From: Planctomycetales bacterium
Lineage (GTDB): Bacteria; Planctomycetota; Planctomycetia; Isosphaerales; Isosphaeraceae
DNA length: 64,000 bases
Direction of reading: 5' to 3'
NCBI GenBank assembly: GCA_027452145.1
Contig: DAIDHB010000066.1
Span: forward strand, 1 to 64,000
The translations under genes and the position numbers were made by a program. The notes under the pieces are model-generated. The model had not been told where the DNA came from. It was given only the letters and a program-made list of their open reading frames with translations, and did no database searches. This document shows positions 1-9,361 of the stretch, one piece after another; position 1 is the stretch's first letter; each line of letters begins with the position of its first letter.

Positions 1-234
1 GGTCTCACGACGGCCCCGGGCAGTCCCCCCTGAAGTGACAGGACGAGAACGGCGCCGGGGTGTTACACCGCTCGACCGAAAAGGGCCGAAATCCTCGTTC
101 GAGCCCGCCCGCGCTCGTCTGCGGAGGCTGGAGGCGGCGCCGCGGACCGGTTCCGCGGCCCGATCGGCGTCGGTCGGGCCTTCTTCCGTTCCGCTCGAAT
201 CGGAGCCGGCCGGAATCGGGCTGGAAAGCCCGAC
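1..234. other. Intergenic region at the window edge
   Basis: No credible gene was seen here; the long reading frames are compositional shadows. The only structure is a short palindrome at 216-240 (TCGGGCT, spacer GGAAA, AGCCCGA, followed by CCTACTT). It resembles one half of the dispersed repeats at 9187-9285 and 45545-45646. Confidence 0.6.
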
Positions 235-240
235 CTACTT
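216..240. repeat. Half copy of the dispersed GTAGGTC palindromic repeat, overlapping a stop codon
   Basis: The palindrome TCGGGCTGGAAAGCCCGA is followed by CCTACTT, which matches the right arm of the repeats at 9246-9269 and 45606-45630. The stop codon of the minus-strand glycosidase (235-237, CTA on the plus strand) lies inside the conserved CCTACTT end. The repeat may therefore have supplied the present 3' end of that gene. Confidence 0.55.
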
Positions 241-1187
241 TGGCGACGTCGCCGGGATGAAGACCTTCACATCCGGATGCATCGTGTAGAGCCGGTCCTG
301 GCCCTGCGGGGTGCGGACGAGGATCGCGCTGGAACAATTGTTGCGAATGATGGGGTTGCCGGGGTATTTCTCCCAGTGGACCAGGTCGCGCGATCGGGCT
401 ACGCAGGTCGTCCAGTCTTTCCAGGGCCGCTCGGAATTGGCGTGGTAGAAGCCGTAATAAAACCCGTCGCGCCGGACGATCTGATTGAGGGCCACCGCCG
501 TCCGGTCGTACGGCTCGGGGCCCATGGCGAGGACCGGCTCGTCGCGGACGTTGGTCCAGGTTTTCCGGTCTTTCGACCTCGCCAACCAAACCCCCCGGTC
601 GCCCCGTTCGTAGAAGACGTACCAGGTGCCGTCCTCGAACCACGCGGCGGGGGTCCCGTAAGGGCCCTGGCTGATCGGCGAGCCGTCGGCCTTGCGGATG
701 TCGAGGGAGCCTCGCTCAGTCCAGTGCCGTCCTCCGGGGAGGTCAGGAGATGCGCGATGTCGCCCCGTCCCTCGGCGAACATCGAGTATTCCCCGTCGCG
801 GCGGACGACGCACATGTCCTCGACCCAGGTCTCGGTGAAGATCGGATTCTTCGGGTCGCGGTCCCAGCGGATGCCGTCGCGGGAGGTGGCGTGGCCCAGC
901 GACATCGTCGGCGGGCTGTTGCGATCGTATCCGGTGTACCAGAGTTGGTAGGTCCCGACGTCATCGACCAGGATATAGCCCCGCTCGCGGATCTTGCGGT
1001 CCCAGGTGTCGCGCCCGGTGCCGGAAAACACGGGATTCTCGGGGATCGGCTTCCAGTCGACCAGCGCCCACGGGGCTGGATCGGCACCGGGCCCGCCGGC
1101 CCTGGCGCCCGAGACTGCGCCGGACAGGAAGAACGCGACAGCCGCGATCGGAAGGACGATCCGAGTCCGAAGGAGCCTGGAGACCAT
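235..1187 (-). pseudogene. Secreted five-bladed-propeller glycosidase-like protein (GH43/GH32-type), one frameshift
   Basis: The first frame starts at 1187 with a signal peptide (MVSRLLRTRIVLPIAAVAFF, then ...SGARA) and continues to HLLTSPEDG. The rest (HWTERGSLDIRKADGSPISQ to MHPDVKVFIPATSPK) is in another frame from about 735 down to the stop at 235. Restoring one base near 735 joins them as TSPEDG-HWTERG with no loss of similarity. The repeated patterns LGHATSRDGIRWDRDPKNPIF, VWLARSKDRKTW and CVARSRDLVHWEKYPGNPII are typical of beta-propeller glycosidases of the GH43/GH32 superfamily. The substrate cannot be told. Both halves look conserved, so this is either a recent mutation or a sequencing error. 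No slippery heptamer is visible. Confidence 0.7.
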
Positions 1188-1295
1188 GTTTGCATCCTAA
1201 GCTGTTTTCTCGCCGGGGGTTGAACGATCCGCCCGGCGACCGATCGCCGGGGTGGTCGCGCACCCAGGGCACCAGGAAGTCCCATGTCAGGGCGC

Positions 1296-1324
1296 TTGCT
1301 TTTGGGGAGGCCGCGGAGTAATCT
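1296..1324 (+). promoter_or_regulatory. Sigma70-like promoter for the tRNA-Ala gene
   Basis: A -35-like TTGCTT (1296-1301) and a -10-like TAATCT (1319-1324) are separated by 17 bases. The tRNA begins 25 bases after the -10 box, which fits a short 5' leader. This is inference from spacing and consensus only. Confidence 0.5.
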
Positions 1325-1349
1325 ATAGGTCTCCGTGGGGAACTTAGAT

Positions 1350-1422
<73 letters not shown>

Positions 1423-1515
1423 CTGACCCCCCACGATACCCCGCCGCTCCACCGGTGCAAGCCCCATGCGGTCGTGTCCCCCTCGCCGAATCCCTTCCGG
1501 CCCGAGTGATCACTC

Positions 1516-4500
1516 ATGGTACGCGCGCTCATCACGTGGAGCCTGCATAATCGGTTCATCGTCCTGCTGGGGACGATCGGGCTGATCGCGCTGGGGATCT
1601 ACTCGGCCGCAAATCTCAACGTTGAGGCCTATCCCGACCCCACGCCGCCGCTGGTGGAGGTGATCACCCAGAACCCCGGGGCCAGCCCCGAGGAGATGGA
1701 GCGGCTCGTCGGCATCCCGCTGGAGACGGCGCTCAACGGGATGCCGGGGCTGAAGTTCCTGCGCAGCATCTCGCTGGCCGGGCTCAACGACATCAAGTGC
1801 CAGTTCGAGTACGGCACGGACTACTGGGCCGCGCGGCAGGAAGTGATCAACCGGATCGGGATGGTGAGCAACCTCCCCGCAGGCGTGACGCCGGGCCTCT
1901 CGCCCTGGAGCCCGATCGGCGAGATTGTGCGCTACGTGCTCGAGGGGCCGGGGTATACCCTCAACCAGCTCAAGGCGGTGCAGGACTGGGTGCTGGCCCG
2001 GACGTTCAAGACGGTGCCGGGCGTGATCGACGTGACGGGCTTCGGCGGGACCGTCAAGCAGTACCACGTACTGCTCGACACCCAGCTCATGCGCCGCTAT
2101 GACGTGACCTTGCAGATGGTCACCGACGCGATCGCCAAGGCCAATGCGAACGTCGGCGGCGACGTCTTGCCTCTGGGCCAGCAATCGCACAACGTCCGGG
2201 TCATCGGCCTGATCGGCGAGGGAGTCGACTCGCTCGACCCGTCGGCGAGCGAGCCGCCGTACGCCGTCGAGGTCGAGAAGCTCGAGGATCTGCGCGACGT
2301 GGTGGTCACCAGCTACAACAACATGCCGGTGTACATCCGCCAGCTCGCCAAGGTCGAGGTCGGCTACCAGCCCCGGTTGGGGATCGTCGGCCGCAACGGC
2401 GAGGACGACGTCGTCGAGGGCATCGTCCTGATGCGCAAGTACGAGAAGTCGCTGCCGACGTCGCAGGCCGTGGAGCAGAAGATCCACGAGATCAACACAG
2501 GGAGCCTGCTGCCGAAGGGGATGAAGATCGTCCCGTTCAACCGGCGGACGGCGCTCGTCGAGGTGACGACGCACAACGTCCGGCACAACCTGGTGGTGGG
2601 GATGCTGCTGGTCGTCGGCATCCTCTTCGTGTTCCTGGGCGACCTGACCAGCGCCGGGATCGTGGCGATCATGATCCCGCTGGCGCTGTTGTTCTCGATC
2701 ACCGTGCTGTACCTCCAGGGGAAATCGGCGAACCTGCTGTCAATCGGCGCGGTGGACTTCGGGATCATCGTGGACAGCTCGGTGATCATCGTCGAGAACA
2801 TCTACCGGCACATCACGGCGCACGATGCCGACCGGACCCGGCCGCTGATCGACCGGATCATCGAGGCCTCCAACGAGATCGAGCGGGCGCTGCTCTTCTC
2901 GACCCTGATCATCGTCTGCGCGTTCATCCCGCTGTTCTCGATGACCGGGCCCGAGGGGGCGCTGTTCGGGCCGATGGCGAATACCTACGCCTTCGCGATC
3001 TGCGGCGCGCTGACCCTGGCCGTAACGCTGACGCCGGTGCTCTGCTCCTACCTCTTCCAGAATAAGAAGGAGGAGAAGGAGACGATCATCGACCGGATCA
3101 TGAAGCTGAACTACCTGACGGCGCTCGATCGGGTGCTGCGCCGCCGGTACCTGGTGCTGGCCGGAATGGCGGGCCTGCTGGCCTTCACGATCGCGCTGAT
3201 CCCGACGCTCGGCGGCGAGTTCATGCCGCCGCTGGAAGAAGGGAACCTGTGGATCCGGGCTCTCTTGCCGCCGACGGTGACCCTCCAGGAGGCGGCGCGG
3301 ATCGCGCCCCGGCTGCGGCAGGTGATCGCCTCGGTCCCCGAGATCGACCGCGTGATGTCGCAGGTGGGCCGTCCCGACGACGGCACGGACGTCACCAGCT
3401 ACTTCAACGTCGAGTTCAACGCGCCCCTCTTGCCGATGGAGAGGTGGCGGACGAAGCCCGTCGAATTCATGGGCTACAAGCTCTGGGATCGGAAGATCAG
3501 CCGCGACGAGATCCAGGACGAACTGACGGAAAAGTTCAAGGAGTTCCCCGCGATCAACTTCAACTTCTCGCAGCTCATCCGCGACAACGTTGAGGAGGCG
3601 CTCTCGGGCGTCAAGGGGGCCAACTCGATCAAGCTGTTCGGCAACGACCTGGCGGTGCTCGAGAGCTCGGGGCAGCGGGTGGTGAACATCCTGAACCAGG
3701 TCAGGGGAATCACCAACGTCGGGCTGTTTCACATCCTGGGCCAGCCGAACCTGGAGATCCGCATCGACCGGCAGAAGTGCGCGCGATACGGCGTCAACGT
3801 GGCAGACGTCGAGGCGGTTGTGCAGGTCGCCGTCGGCGGCCGGGCCTTCACCCAGATGGTCGAGGGTGAGAAGAAGTTCGACATCGTGCTCCGCCTGCCG
3901 GTCTCGCAGCGCGACGACCCCGAGGTCATCGGCCGGATCCCGGTCGACACCCCGCCGGGCGAAAACGGCAAGCCCGGGGCGCGGATCCCCCTGCGGCAAC
4001 TGGTCGAGATCGAGGCGCACAAGCCCGGCGCGACGTACATCTATCGCGAGAATAATCGGCGGTATATCCCAATCAAGTTCAGCGTGCAGGGCCGCGACCT
4101 GGCCTCGACGATCCACGACGCCGAGGCCAGGGTGCGCGACCCGAACCGCGGGGCCGTCCTGCCGCGCGGCTACGACGTCGACTGGGCCGGCGAATTCGCC
4201 CAGATGCAGCAGGCCAACCAGCGGCTGATGGTCATCGTCCCGATCTCGATTGGCCTGATCCTGGTGCTCCTGTACACGGCATTCAACTCGCTGAAGGACG
4301 CGCTCCTGGTCATGGCCAACGTCATCGCGGCGACGATGGGAGGCGTCTGGGCGCTGAAACTGACCGGCACGCCGTTCTCGATCTCGGCGGCCGTCGGGTT
4401 CATCTCGATCTTCGGCGTCGCCGTTCAGGACGGGGTCCTCCTGATCTCATACTTCAACCAGATGCGGGCCGCCGGGCTGCCGGTGAAGGAATCGCTGATG

Positions 4501-4917
4501 CGGGGCGCCGAGCTGCGGGTGCGCCCGGTCGTCATGACCTCGCTAACCGCCGCGCTGGGCCTCTTCCCGGCCGCCATCGCCACGTCCATCGGCTCGCAGG
4601 CCCAGCGGCCGCTGGCCATCGTCGTGGTCGGCGGCATGCTCGTCACGTTGTTCCTCACCCGCTACCTCATGCCGGTGCTCTACTCGTTCTTCCCCGCGCC
4701 GCCGGGCCACGGCGTGTGCCAGACCGACCTGATCATGGGCTCGCACTACACCGACCGCTTCCTCCAGCCGCAGGGCGGCTCGCGACGGGGCGCCGACGAT
4801 CACGGGCATGGCCACGGACACGGACACGGGCATCATCGCGATCACGGGCATGGCCGCCACGACCACGACCATGGCACGCCGCCGGTGGGCGGCGACTTCG
4901 GAGGGCCCACGTCATGA
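1516..4917 (+). CDS. Heavy-metal efflux RND transporter, CusA/CzcA type, with His-rich C-terminal tail
   Basis: This 1133-residue inner-membrane RND pump would drive proton-coupled export of metal cations with the adaptor and outer-membrane factor encoded next. It starts MVRALITWSLHNRFIVLLGT (TM1). The heavy-metal-type TM4 motif DFGIIVDSS lies near residue 413, followed by the usual large second periplasmic domain and the last TM bundle (SAAVGFISIFGVAVQDGVLL). The family is normally about 1040-1060 residues; the excess is a cytosolic tail after the last TM containing many HGH and HDH repeats (about residues 1095-1125), probably metal-binding. Its stop overlaps the adaptor start (ATGA at 4914-4917). 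The exact metal cannot be told: Cu/Ag and Co/Zn/Cd are all possible. Confidence 0.93.
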   Translation: MVRALITWSLHNRFIVLLGTIGLIALGIYSAANLNVEAYPDPTPPLVEVITQNPGASPEEMERLVGIPLETALNGMPGLKFLRSISLAGLNDIKCQFEYGTDYWAARQEVINRIGMVSNLPAGVTPGLSPWSPIGEIVRYVLEGPGYTLNQLKAVQDWVLARTFKTVPGVIDVTGFGGTVKQYHVLLDTQLMRRYDVTLQMVTDAIAKANANVGGDVLPLGQQSHNVRVIGLIGEGVDSLDPSASEPPYAVEVEKLEDLRDVVVTSYNNMPVYIRQLAKVEVGYQPRLGIVGRNGEDDVVEGIVLMRKYEKSLPTSQAVEQKIHEINTGSLLPKGMKIVPFNRRTALVEVTTHNVRHNLVVGMLLVVGILFVFLGDLTSAGIVAIMIPLALLFSITVLYLQGKSANLLSIGAVDFGIIVDSSVIIVENIYRHITAHDADRTRPLIDRIIEASNEIERALLFSTLIIVCAFIPLFSMTGPEGALFGPMANTYAFAICGALTLAVTLTPVLCSYLFQNKKEEKETIIDRIMKLNYLTALDRVLRRRYLVLAGMAGLLAFTIALIPTLGGEFMPPLEEGNLWIRALLPPTVTLQEAARIAPRLRQVIASVPEIDRVMSQVGRPDDGTDVTSYFNVEFNAPLLPMERWRTKPVEFMGYKLWDRKISRDEIQDELTEKFKEFPAINFNFSQLIRDNVEEALSGVKGANSIKLFGNDLAVLESSGQRVVNILNQVRGITNVGLFHILGQPNLEIRIDRQKCARYGVNVADVEAVVQVAVGGRAFTQMVEGEKKFDIVLRLPVSQRDDPEVIGRIPVDTPPGENGKPGARIPLRQLVEIEAHKPGATYIYRENNRRYIPIKFSVQGRDLASTIHDAEARVRDPNRGAVLPRGYDVDWAGEFAQMQQANQRLMVIVPISIGLILVLLYTAFNSLKDALLVMANVIAATMGGVWALKLTGTPFSISAAVGFISIFGVAVQDGVLLISYFNQMRAAGLPVKESLMRGAELRVRPVVMTSLTAALGLFPAAIATSIGSQAQRPLAIVVVGGMLVTLFLTRYLMPVLYSFFPAPPGHGVCQTDLIMGSHYTDRFLQPQGGSRRGADDHGHGHGHGHGHHRDHGHGRHDHDHGTPPVGGDFGGPTS

Positions 4918-6269
4918 AGTTCAACTGGAAGCTGGCGCTCGCCGTCGTCCTCATCGCCGCCGGCCTGACCGGAGTCACGGTCAACCGGAAGACGCGGGCG
5001 CAGGTCATCCTCGTCTGGAATCAGCTCGCGCACGGGACCGTGCATGAGGAGGAGCCGTCGGACAAGGCATGGATCGAGTCGAGCAAGCCCGCCACCCCCT
5101 GGGACCGGACGGTCCAGATCACCGAGGAGCAGATCAAGGCCATCGGTCTGGAGACAAAGCCGGTGGTCAGCCAGACCGAGCCCACGATTCTGTCGCTCTT
5201 CGGCACCACGGACTACGACCCGGCGGCCGTGACCACCGTCCGGCTCCAGTTCGACAGCCGGGTCGACAACGTGCTGGTCGAGCTGGGCTCGGTCGTCAAG
5301 GAGGGGGATCCACTGCTCGAGCTCTTCAGCACCGACCTCGCCGCGGCCAAGAGCGCCTACGAGCTGGCGGTCAGCCAGTACAACCACGACAAGAAGATCT
5401 ACGACTACAAGATGCCGCTGGCCAAGGTGGGGACGATCGCCGGCAAGGAGGCCATCGAGGTCGAGAACGACGAGGCGCAAAGCCGCCTCAAGATGAAGCT
5501 CACCAAGGACAACCTGCTGGTCTACGGCCTGACCGATCAGGAGATCGAGCACTCCAGGGACGAGGACGGCAAGGAGAAGGCCAGGATGATCCTGCGGGCC
5601 CGCGCCGGGGGTAAGGTGGTTGAGCGGCACGTGGTACCGTCGAACTACTACGACTCGAAGGATACGCTGCTCACGATCGCCAAACTCGACAATCTGTGGG
5701 TCTGGGGAGGCGTCAGCGAGCTCGACGCCGACAAGGTCGAGGTCAATCAGGTCCTCAAGGTCATCTTCCCGTTCTCCAACCGCGAGGTCACCAGCAAGAT
5801 CGCCTATATCGACCAGACCATCGATCCCAATACCCGCTCGGCGAAGTTCCGCACCACGATCCAGAACCGCGACGGACGGCTCAAGGCGGGCGAGTTCGTC
5901 AAGGTCCAGGTGCAGATCCCGCCCAAGCCGGGGCAGACGGTGATCCCCCGCTCGGCTATGGTGTCGGTCGATCGCCAGGACTATGTGTTCGTCCTCAAGC
6001 CCGGGAAGGTCAAGACCTTCGAGCGGCGGCCGATCCTGGCGGCCAAGGAGAGCAACGACGTGGTGGTGGTCGCGCGGCCATCGGAGGGACACCGCGAGCT
6101 CCAACCCGGCGAGGAGGTCGCCACCCTCGGTAGCCTGATCCTTGAAAAGATGTTCGAGGACCGGCTGATGGCTGAGGGAGGATTGCTGGTCTCCGACCCG
6201 TCCCACGAACAGCACGACCATGCCCGGGTCGGAAGGCCCGAGAAGCTCGCCTCGCGCCGGCCGCGGTAG
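4914..6269 (+). CDS. RND efflux periplasmic adaptor (membrane fusion protein), CusB/CzcB type
   Basis: The start is the ATG at 4914, overlapping the pump stop, rather than an earlier in-frame codon inside the pump gene. The product has 451 residues. An N-terminal membrane anchor (LALAVVLIAAGLTGVTV) leads into the exported part. The barrel-sandwich half FDSRVDNVLVELGSVVKEGDPLLEL is typical of the family, followed by an alpha-helical hairpin (AAKSAYELAVSQYNHDKK) and beta-barrel strands (VNQVLKVIFPFSNREVTSKI; IDPNTRSAKFRTTI). It should bridge the RND pump and the TolC-type factor at 6602-8284. No separate metal-chaperone domain is evident, although the short tail has an HEQHDH cluster. Confidence 0.9.
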   Translation: MKFNWKLALAVVLIAAGLTGVTVNRKTRAQVILVWNQLAHGTVHEEEPSDKAWIESSKPATPWDRTVQITEEQIKAIGLETKPVVSQTEPTILSLFGTTDYDPAAVTTVRLQFDSRVDNVLVELGSVVKEGDPLLELFSTDLAAAKSAYELAVSQYNHDKKIYDYKMPLAKVGTIAGKEAIEVENDEAQSRLKMKLTKDNLLVYGLTDQEIEHSRDEDGKEKARMILRARAGGKVVERHVVPSNYYDSKDTLLTIAKLDNLWVWGGVSELDADKVEVNQVLKVIFPFSNREVTSKIAYIDQTIDPNTRSAKFRTTIQNRDGRLKAGEFVKVQVQIPPKPGQTVIPRSAMVSVDRQDYVFVLKPGKVKTFERRPILAAKESNDVVVVARPSEGHRELQPGEEVATLGSLILEKMFEDRLMAEGGLLVSDPSHEQHDHARVGRPEKLASRRPR

Positions 6270-6601
6270 ATGAATGGAAGTCTGTTTCGGAGGGCTCTGA
6301 TAGGGTGGGCATTGCCCACCGATTCGAGGCCTCGACCGGTGGGCAATGCCCACCCTGCGTCAACAAATCGCCCTGCCGAGACATCTCTGAGTTGCCACTT
6401 GCCTCCCAGGCCGCTCGACCTTGCCGCCCAGGCAAACCTTGACGCCCCTGCCGGTCGCGCCGGGATTTGAGATCCGGGCCGGTCGTTGCCGAAATCCCGA
6501 GAGAGACGATCGGCAGGACGGCGCATGCCGGACGGCGTGAGGACGCGTCGTGTCGGGGCCCGGGAATGGGTAATGATCCCGGCTTCAGGAGGCGAGCGGG
6601 T
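6270..6601. other. Spacer between adaptor and outer-membrane-factor genes, containing a palindrome pair
   Basis: No gene is supported in these 332 bases. They hold the inverted repeat at 6301-6355 and, at the end, the ribosome-binding site AGGAGG (6588-6593) of the next gene. The gap could separate the third efflux gene transcriptionally or hold a processing or attenuation structure. Confidence 0.5.
6301..6355. repeat. Inverted repeat of two self-palindromic arms (GTGGGCA/TGCCCAC type)
   Basis: The left arm GGGTGGGCATTGCCCACCG (6303-6321) is answered by CGGTGGGCAATGCCCACCC (6337-6355). Each arm is itself almost a perfect palindrome. The layout (two internally palindromic arms, about 15-base spacer) matches the repeats at 9187-9285 and 45545-45646, but the arm sequence differs. 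Confidence 0.8.
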
Positions 6602-8284
6602 ATGGTCATTCTGATGGACCGACGAGGCCCGCGAACCGCTGCGCGGCGGGGATTGAGCCTCGGCCCCGCCGTACTGGCGGCACTCGCCCTGCTGGCCTGG
6701 GGTCTGCTCGCCGGGCGGGCGGATGCCCAGACGCCCACGACCGATACGAGCGTTCCGGGGCTGCCGGGAGGCGCCGGATCAGCCCTGCGACCGCCGCCAG
6801 GGGCGTCGGGCTCGGCGTTCGCTACGATGCCGGGGGCAGGCGGCAGTGCGCCGGGGGCCAACCTGCCAGGCGGCGGCATCCTGGGCGGCCGGCCCGGCCC
6901 TTATTCGCCCAAGGGCATACCGACGAACATCACCACGCCCGGGACCGGGCCCGGGCCGACCGCGCTTCAGATGCCGGTCTCGGCGCCCGGGTCGCAGGAG
7001 GTGACCCCAACGTCGACACCGTTCTTCGGAACGCTGGCGCTGCCGACGACCGAGGACATCGGCCCGCCCGACGGCCTGACGCTCGACCAGGCGATCGACA
7101 TCACCCTCAAGAACAGCCTGGACCTCAAGCAGAAATTCATCGAGATCCCTATGGCCCGGGCGGACGTGCTCCAGGCCAACCTGCGGGCCAACCCGATCTT
7201 CTACCAGGACGGCCAGCTCCTGCAATACGGCAGGGGCGAGTTCAGCCGGCAGCGTCCCGGCGGCCCGCAGCAGTTCGACACGAACATCACCTATCCGCTC
7301 GACATCTCGCAGAAGAGGCGGGCGCGGACCGCCGTCGCCACGCGGGCCCAGAAGGTCCTCGAGGCGCTCTACCAGGACGCCGTCCGCCAGCGGATCGACG
7401 ACGTCTACGGAGCCTTCGTCACGGCGCTCAACGCGCGGCAGACGATGATCTACTCACAGACCAGCGTGACCGGCCTGGGGACCCTCAAGGCGCGGACGGA
7501 GGAGCTCTACAGGAGCAAGCAGGGGACACTGCTCGAGCTCGACCGGGTGGAGAACCAGTTCCGGGTCGCCGAGCTAGGTCTGATCGACGCGAAGGGGAAC
7601 TATCGCAAGGCCCGGCTGGAGCTGGCCTCGCTGATGAACCTGACGGTCGCCCAGGCGGACAAGCTGGAGATCCGGGGTCGGATCATCGTCCAGGCGCCGC
7701 CGCCCCCGGCGATCGACGAGTTGCGGCAGCTCGCGCTGACCGAGCGCCCGGACATCCAGGCATTCCGCCTCGGCGTCGCGCGGGCCCATGCCGACGTCCG
7801 GCTGGCGAAGTCCAACGCCTACAGCGATGTGTACGTCCTCTGGCAGCCCTATACATTCCAGGACAACACCCCTTACGGGGTGAAGAGCGCCACCTCGTGG
7901 GCCCTCGGCGTGACCGTCCCCTTGCCGCTGTACAACCGCAACCAGGGGGGCATCCTCCGCGCCCGGATGAACGTCGACCAGTCGGTGATCCAGCTCAACG
8001 ACCTGGAGCGCCAGACGACCATCGACGTCGAGGAGGCGGTGCAGGAATACGAGGTCGCGCGCCGGCTGGTCCACGAGCTGTACACCCAGGTCATCCCCGA
8101 CGCCCGAGAGATCCTCGACCGGAATTACAAGCTGTACAAGGAGGGCGGGATCAGCGTCATCGACCTCATCAACGCTCAGCTCGACTTCAATGACAAGGTC
8201 AAGCAATACCTCGATACCGCGATCCGGTACCGGCGGAGCATGCTGGCGCTGAATACCGCGGTGGGCAAGCGGATCATGCCGTAA
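6602..8284 (+). CDS. TolC-family outer-membrane efflux protein (CusC/CzcC type)
   Basis: The start at ATG 6602 is set by AGGAGG at 6588-6593; an upstream in-frame codon at 6467 lacks such a site. A long signal segment (LGPAVLAALALLAWGLLAG) precedes a Pro/Gly-rich stretch of about 100 residues. The OEP domain follows, starting at DGLTLDQAIDITLKNSLDLKQ and continuing with coiled-coil helices (RQRIDDVYGAFVTALNARQT; ELYRSKQGTLLELDRVENQF) and the second repeat (LTERPDIQAFRLGVARAHAD). The product has 560 residues. It should be the trimeric outer-membrane channel of the pump and adaptor encoded upstream. The Gly/Pro-rich N-terminal spacer is longer than usual for the family. Confidence 0.9.
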   Translation: MVILMDRRGPRTAARRGLSLGPAVLAALALLAWGLLAGRADAQTPTTDTSVPGLPGGAGSALRPPPGASGSAFATMPGAGGSAPGANLPGGGILGGRPGPYSPKGIPTNITTPGTGPGPTALQMPVSAPGSQEVTPTSTPFFGTLALPTTEDIGPPDGLTLDQAIDITLKNSLDLKQKFIEIPMARADVLQANLRANPIFYQDGQLLQYGRGEFSRQRPGGPQQFDTNITYPLDISQKRRARTAVATRAQKVLEALYQDAVRQRIDDVYGAFVTALNARQTMIYSQTSVTGLGTLKARTEELYRSKQGTLLELDRVENQFRVAELGLIDAKGNYRKARLELASLMNLTVAQADKLEIRGRIIVQAPPPPAIDELRQLALTERPDIQAFRLGVARAHADVRLAKSNAYSDVYVLWQPYTFQDNTPYGVKSATSWALGVTVPLPLYNRNQGGILRARMNVDQSVIQLNDLERQTTIDVEEAVQEYEVARRLVHELYTQVIPDAREILDRNYKLYKEGGISVIDLINAQLDFNDKVKQYLDTAIRYRRSMLALNTAVGKRIMP

Positions 8285-8369
8285 ACGGATCGGATTGAAG
8301 CAAGGCCGGCGGGACAGGCACGAGGCGCGTCCCCCGGATCGGATGCGATGCCACCGCAGGGAGGGAACG

Positions 8370-9170
8370 ATGGGACGCCGGAATCGCCGCGGCCTTCAGC
8401 CGGGCCTGGAAGCAATCGAGCGTCGCGAGCTGCTCTCGGCGATCACGGCCGTCATGGCCTCTCAGGGCCTGCACGCCGGCGCCCGGGGGGTACCGCTGTT
8501 TGCCGGGGGCTCGGGCTCGGGGAGCGGATCGACGGGCGGAAGCGGCGGCTCGGGAAGCTCCAGCTTCGCCTCGTCGATCACGCTCGGCCGCTCGACGCTC
8601 AACCAGGGGCCGCTGCTCAACCCGGACGGCTCGATCAACAACATGGCCCTGGCGCCGACGGGCACGCCCAAGCCGGGCCAGGTGAGGCGCCAGCAATTCA
8701 CAGCGCGGTTCGTCGGGCCGTACAGCGTCATCCCCGGCCGTACGACCACCCAGGCCGCCCAGACGCTCATCCAGGGGGCCGGATCGTCCTCCACGATGCT
8801 GCACAGCGATATCCAGATCCGCATCGTCCAGCCGACCGACCCGACCCTCCCCTTCGGCGCCGTCGGCACGATCTTCGACCGGAACATCAACACGAACTCG
8901 GCGCTGGGCTTCGACCTGGCGGCACCGCAGCAATACGTCGACCGCGGCGGCCGGCCCAACCATTTCCCGACCTTCACCATCGACGTCAACGCCAGCGCGG
9001 GCCTGTACGTCGAGGCGTACGGCACGGGGACCGTGAACATCCACTACATCCCCGGCGCCCGCCACCGTCCGGGCGTGCTCAGCCAGGGGACCGCGATCGT
9101 CACGATCCACGCCCAGATCTACTCGCCCAACGCCAGCCTGCTGCTCCGCAACGTGAATCTCAATCCGTGA
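8370..9170 (+). CDS. Secreted/surface protein with planctomycete LExxExRxLLSA N-terminal motif
   Basis: The start at ATG 8370 is preceded by GGGAGGGAACG. The product has 266 residues. Its N-terminus, basic residues followed by LEAIERRELLSA (about residues 13-24), is the motif found at the front of many exported planctomycete proteins. It is followed by a Gly/Ser-rich linker and a probable beta-rich domain (FTARFVGPYSVIPGRTTTQA, then FTIDVNASAGLYVEAYGTGT). No enzymatic motif was recognised. It lies 85 bases after the efflux operon, so co-transcription is possible but unproven. Confidence 0.7.
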   Translation: MGRRNRRGLQPGLEAIERRELLSAITAVMASQGLHAGARGVPLFAGGSGSGSGSTGGSGGSGSSSFASSITLGRSTLNQGPLLNPDGSINNMALAPTGTPKPGQVRRQQFTARFVGPYSVIPGRTTTQAAQTLIQGAGSSSTMLHSDIQIRIVQPTDPTLPFGAVGTIFDRNINTNSALGFDLAAPQQYVDRGGRPNHFPTFTIDVNASAGLYVEAYGTGTVNIHYIPGARHRPGVLSQGTAIVTIHAQIYSPNASLLLRNVNLNP

Positions 9171-9186
9171 GCGGAGCGGCTTTGGA

Positions 9187-9285
9187 TACGCCGTTGAGAA
9201 AGGATCCTGAGTAGGTCAGGCTTTCCAGCCTGACGTGGGCTGAGTGTCAGGCTGGAAAGCCTGACCTACGTTCATAACCGGCGTA
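9187..9285. repeat. About 100-bp dispersed palindromic element, copy A
   Basis: The outer ends TACGCCG (9187-9193) and CGGCGTA (9279-9285) are inverted. Inside are perfect 24-base inverted arms at 9211-9234 (GTAGGTCAGGCTTTCC...) and 9246-9269 (...GGAAAGCCTGACCTAC); each arm is itself a hairpin. The same architecture and flanks (GATCCT before, TTCAT after) occur at 45545-45646. The element lies between two convergent genes. Confidence 0.85.
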
Positions 9286-9296
9286 CAGGGATCAAC

Positions 9297-9329
9297 GAGC
9301 CCAGGGTTGCGAAGGCGCACCCTGGGCTC
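9297..9329. terminator. Bidirectional terminator-like hairpin
   Basis: GAGCCCAGGGT (9297-9307) pairs perfectly with ACCCTGGGCTC (9319-9329), giving an 11-bp stem with an 11-base loop. It lies between the convergent ends of the secreted-protein gene (9170) and the transketolase gene (9362). No T-tract follows, so intrinsic termination is inferred from position and stem strength. Confidence 0.55.
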
Positions 9330-9361
9330 TGCGATGATCTCACAACTCTCCGAAAGGCCGC

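Noticed and set aside
5..643. Minus-strand reading frame near the window start
   Set aside because: It is an overlapping shadow of the glycosidase coding region, rich in Arg and Pro, with no domain similarity.
4716..4913. Upstream in-frame extension of the efflux adaptor
   Set aside because: It overlaps the pump gene and lacks family similarity; the ATGA overlap at 4914 gives the right membrane anchor.
9187..9285. Simple intrinsic terminator
   Set aside because: It is far larger than a terminator stem, lacks a T-tract and recurs as a defined element elsewhere, so it is better described as a repeat; a terminator role is still possible.
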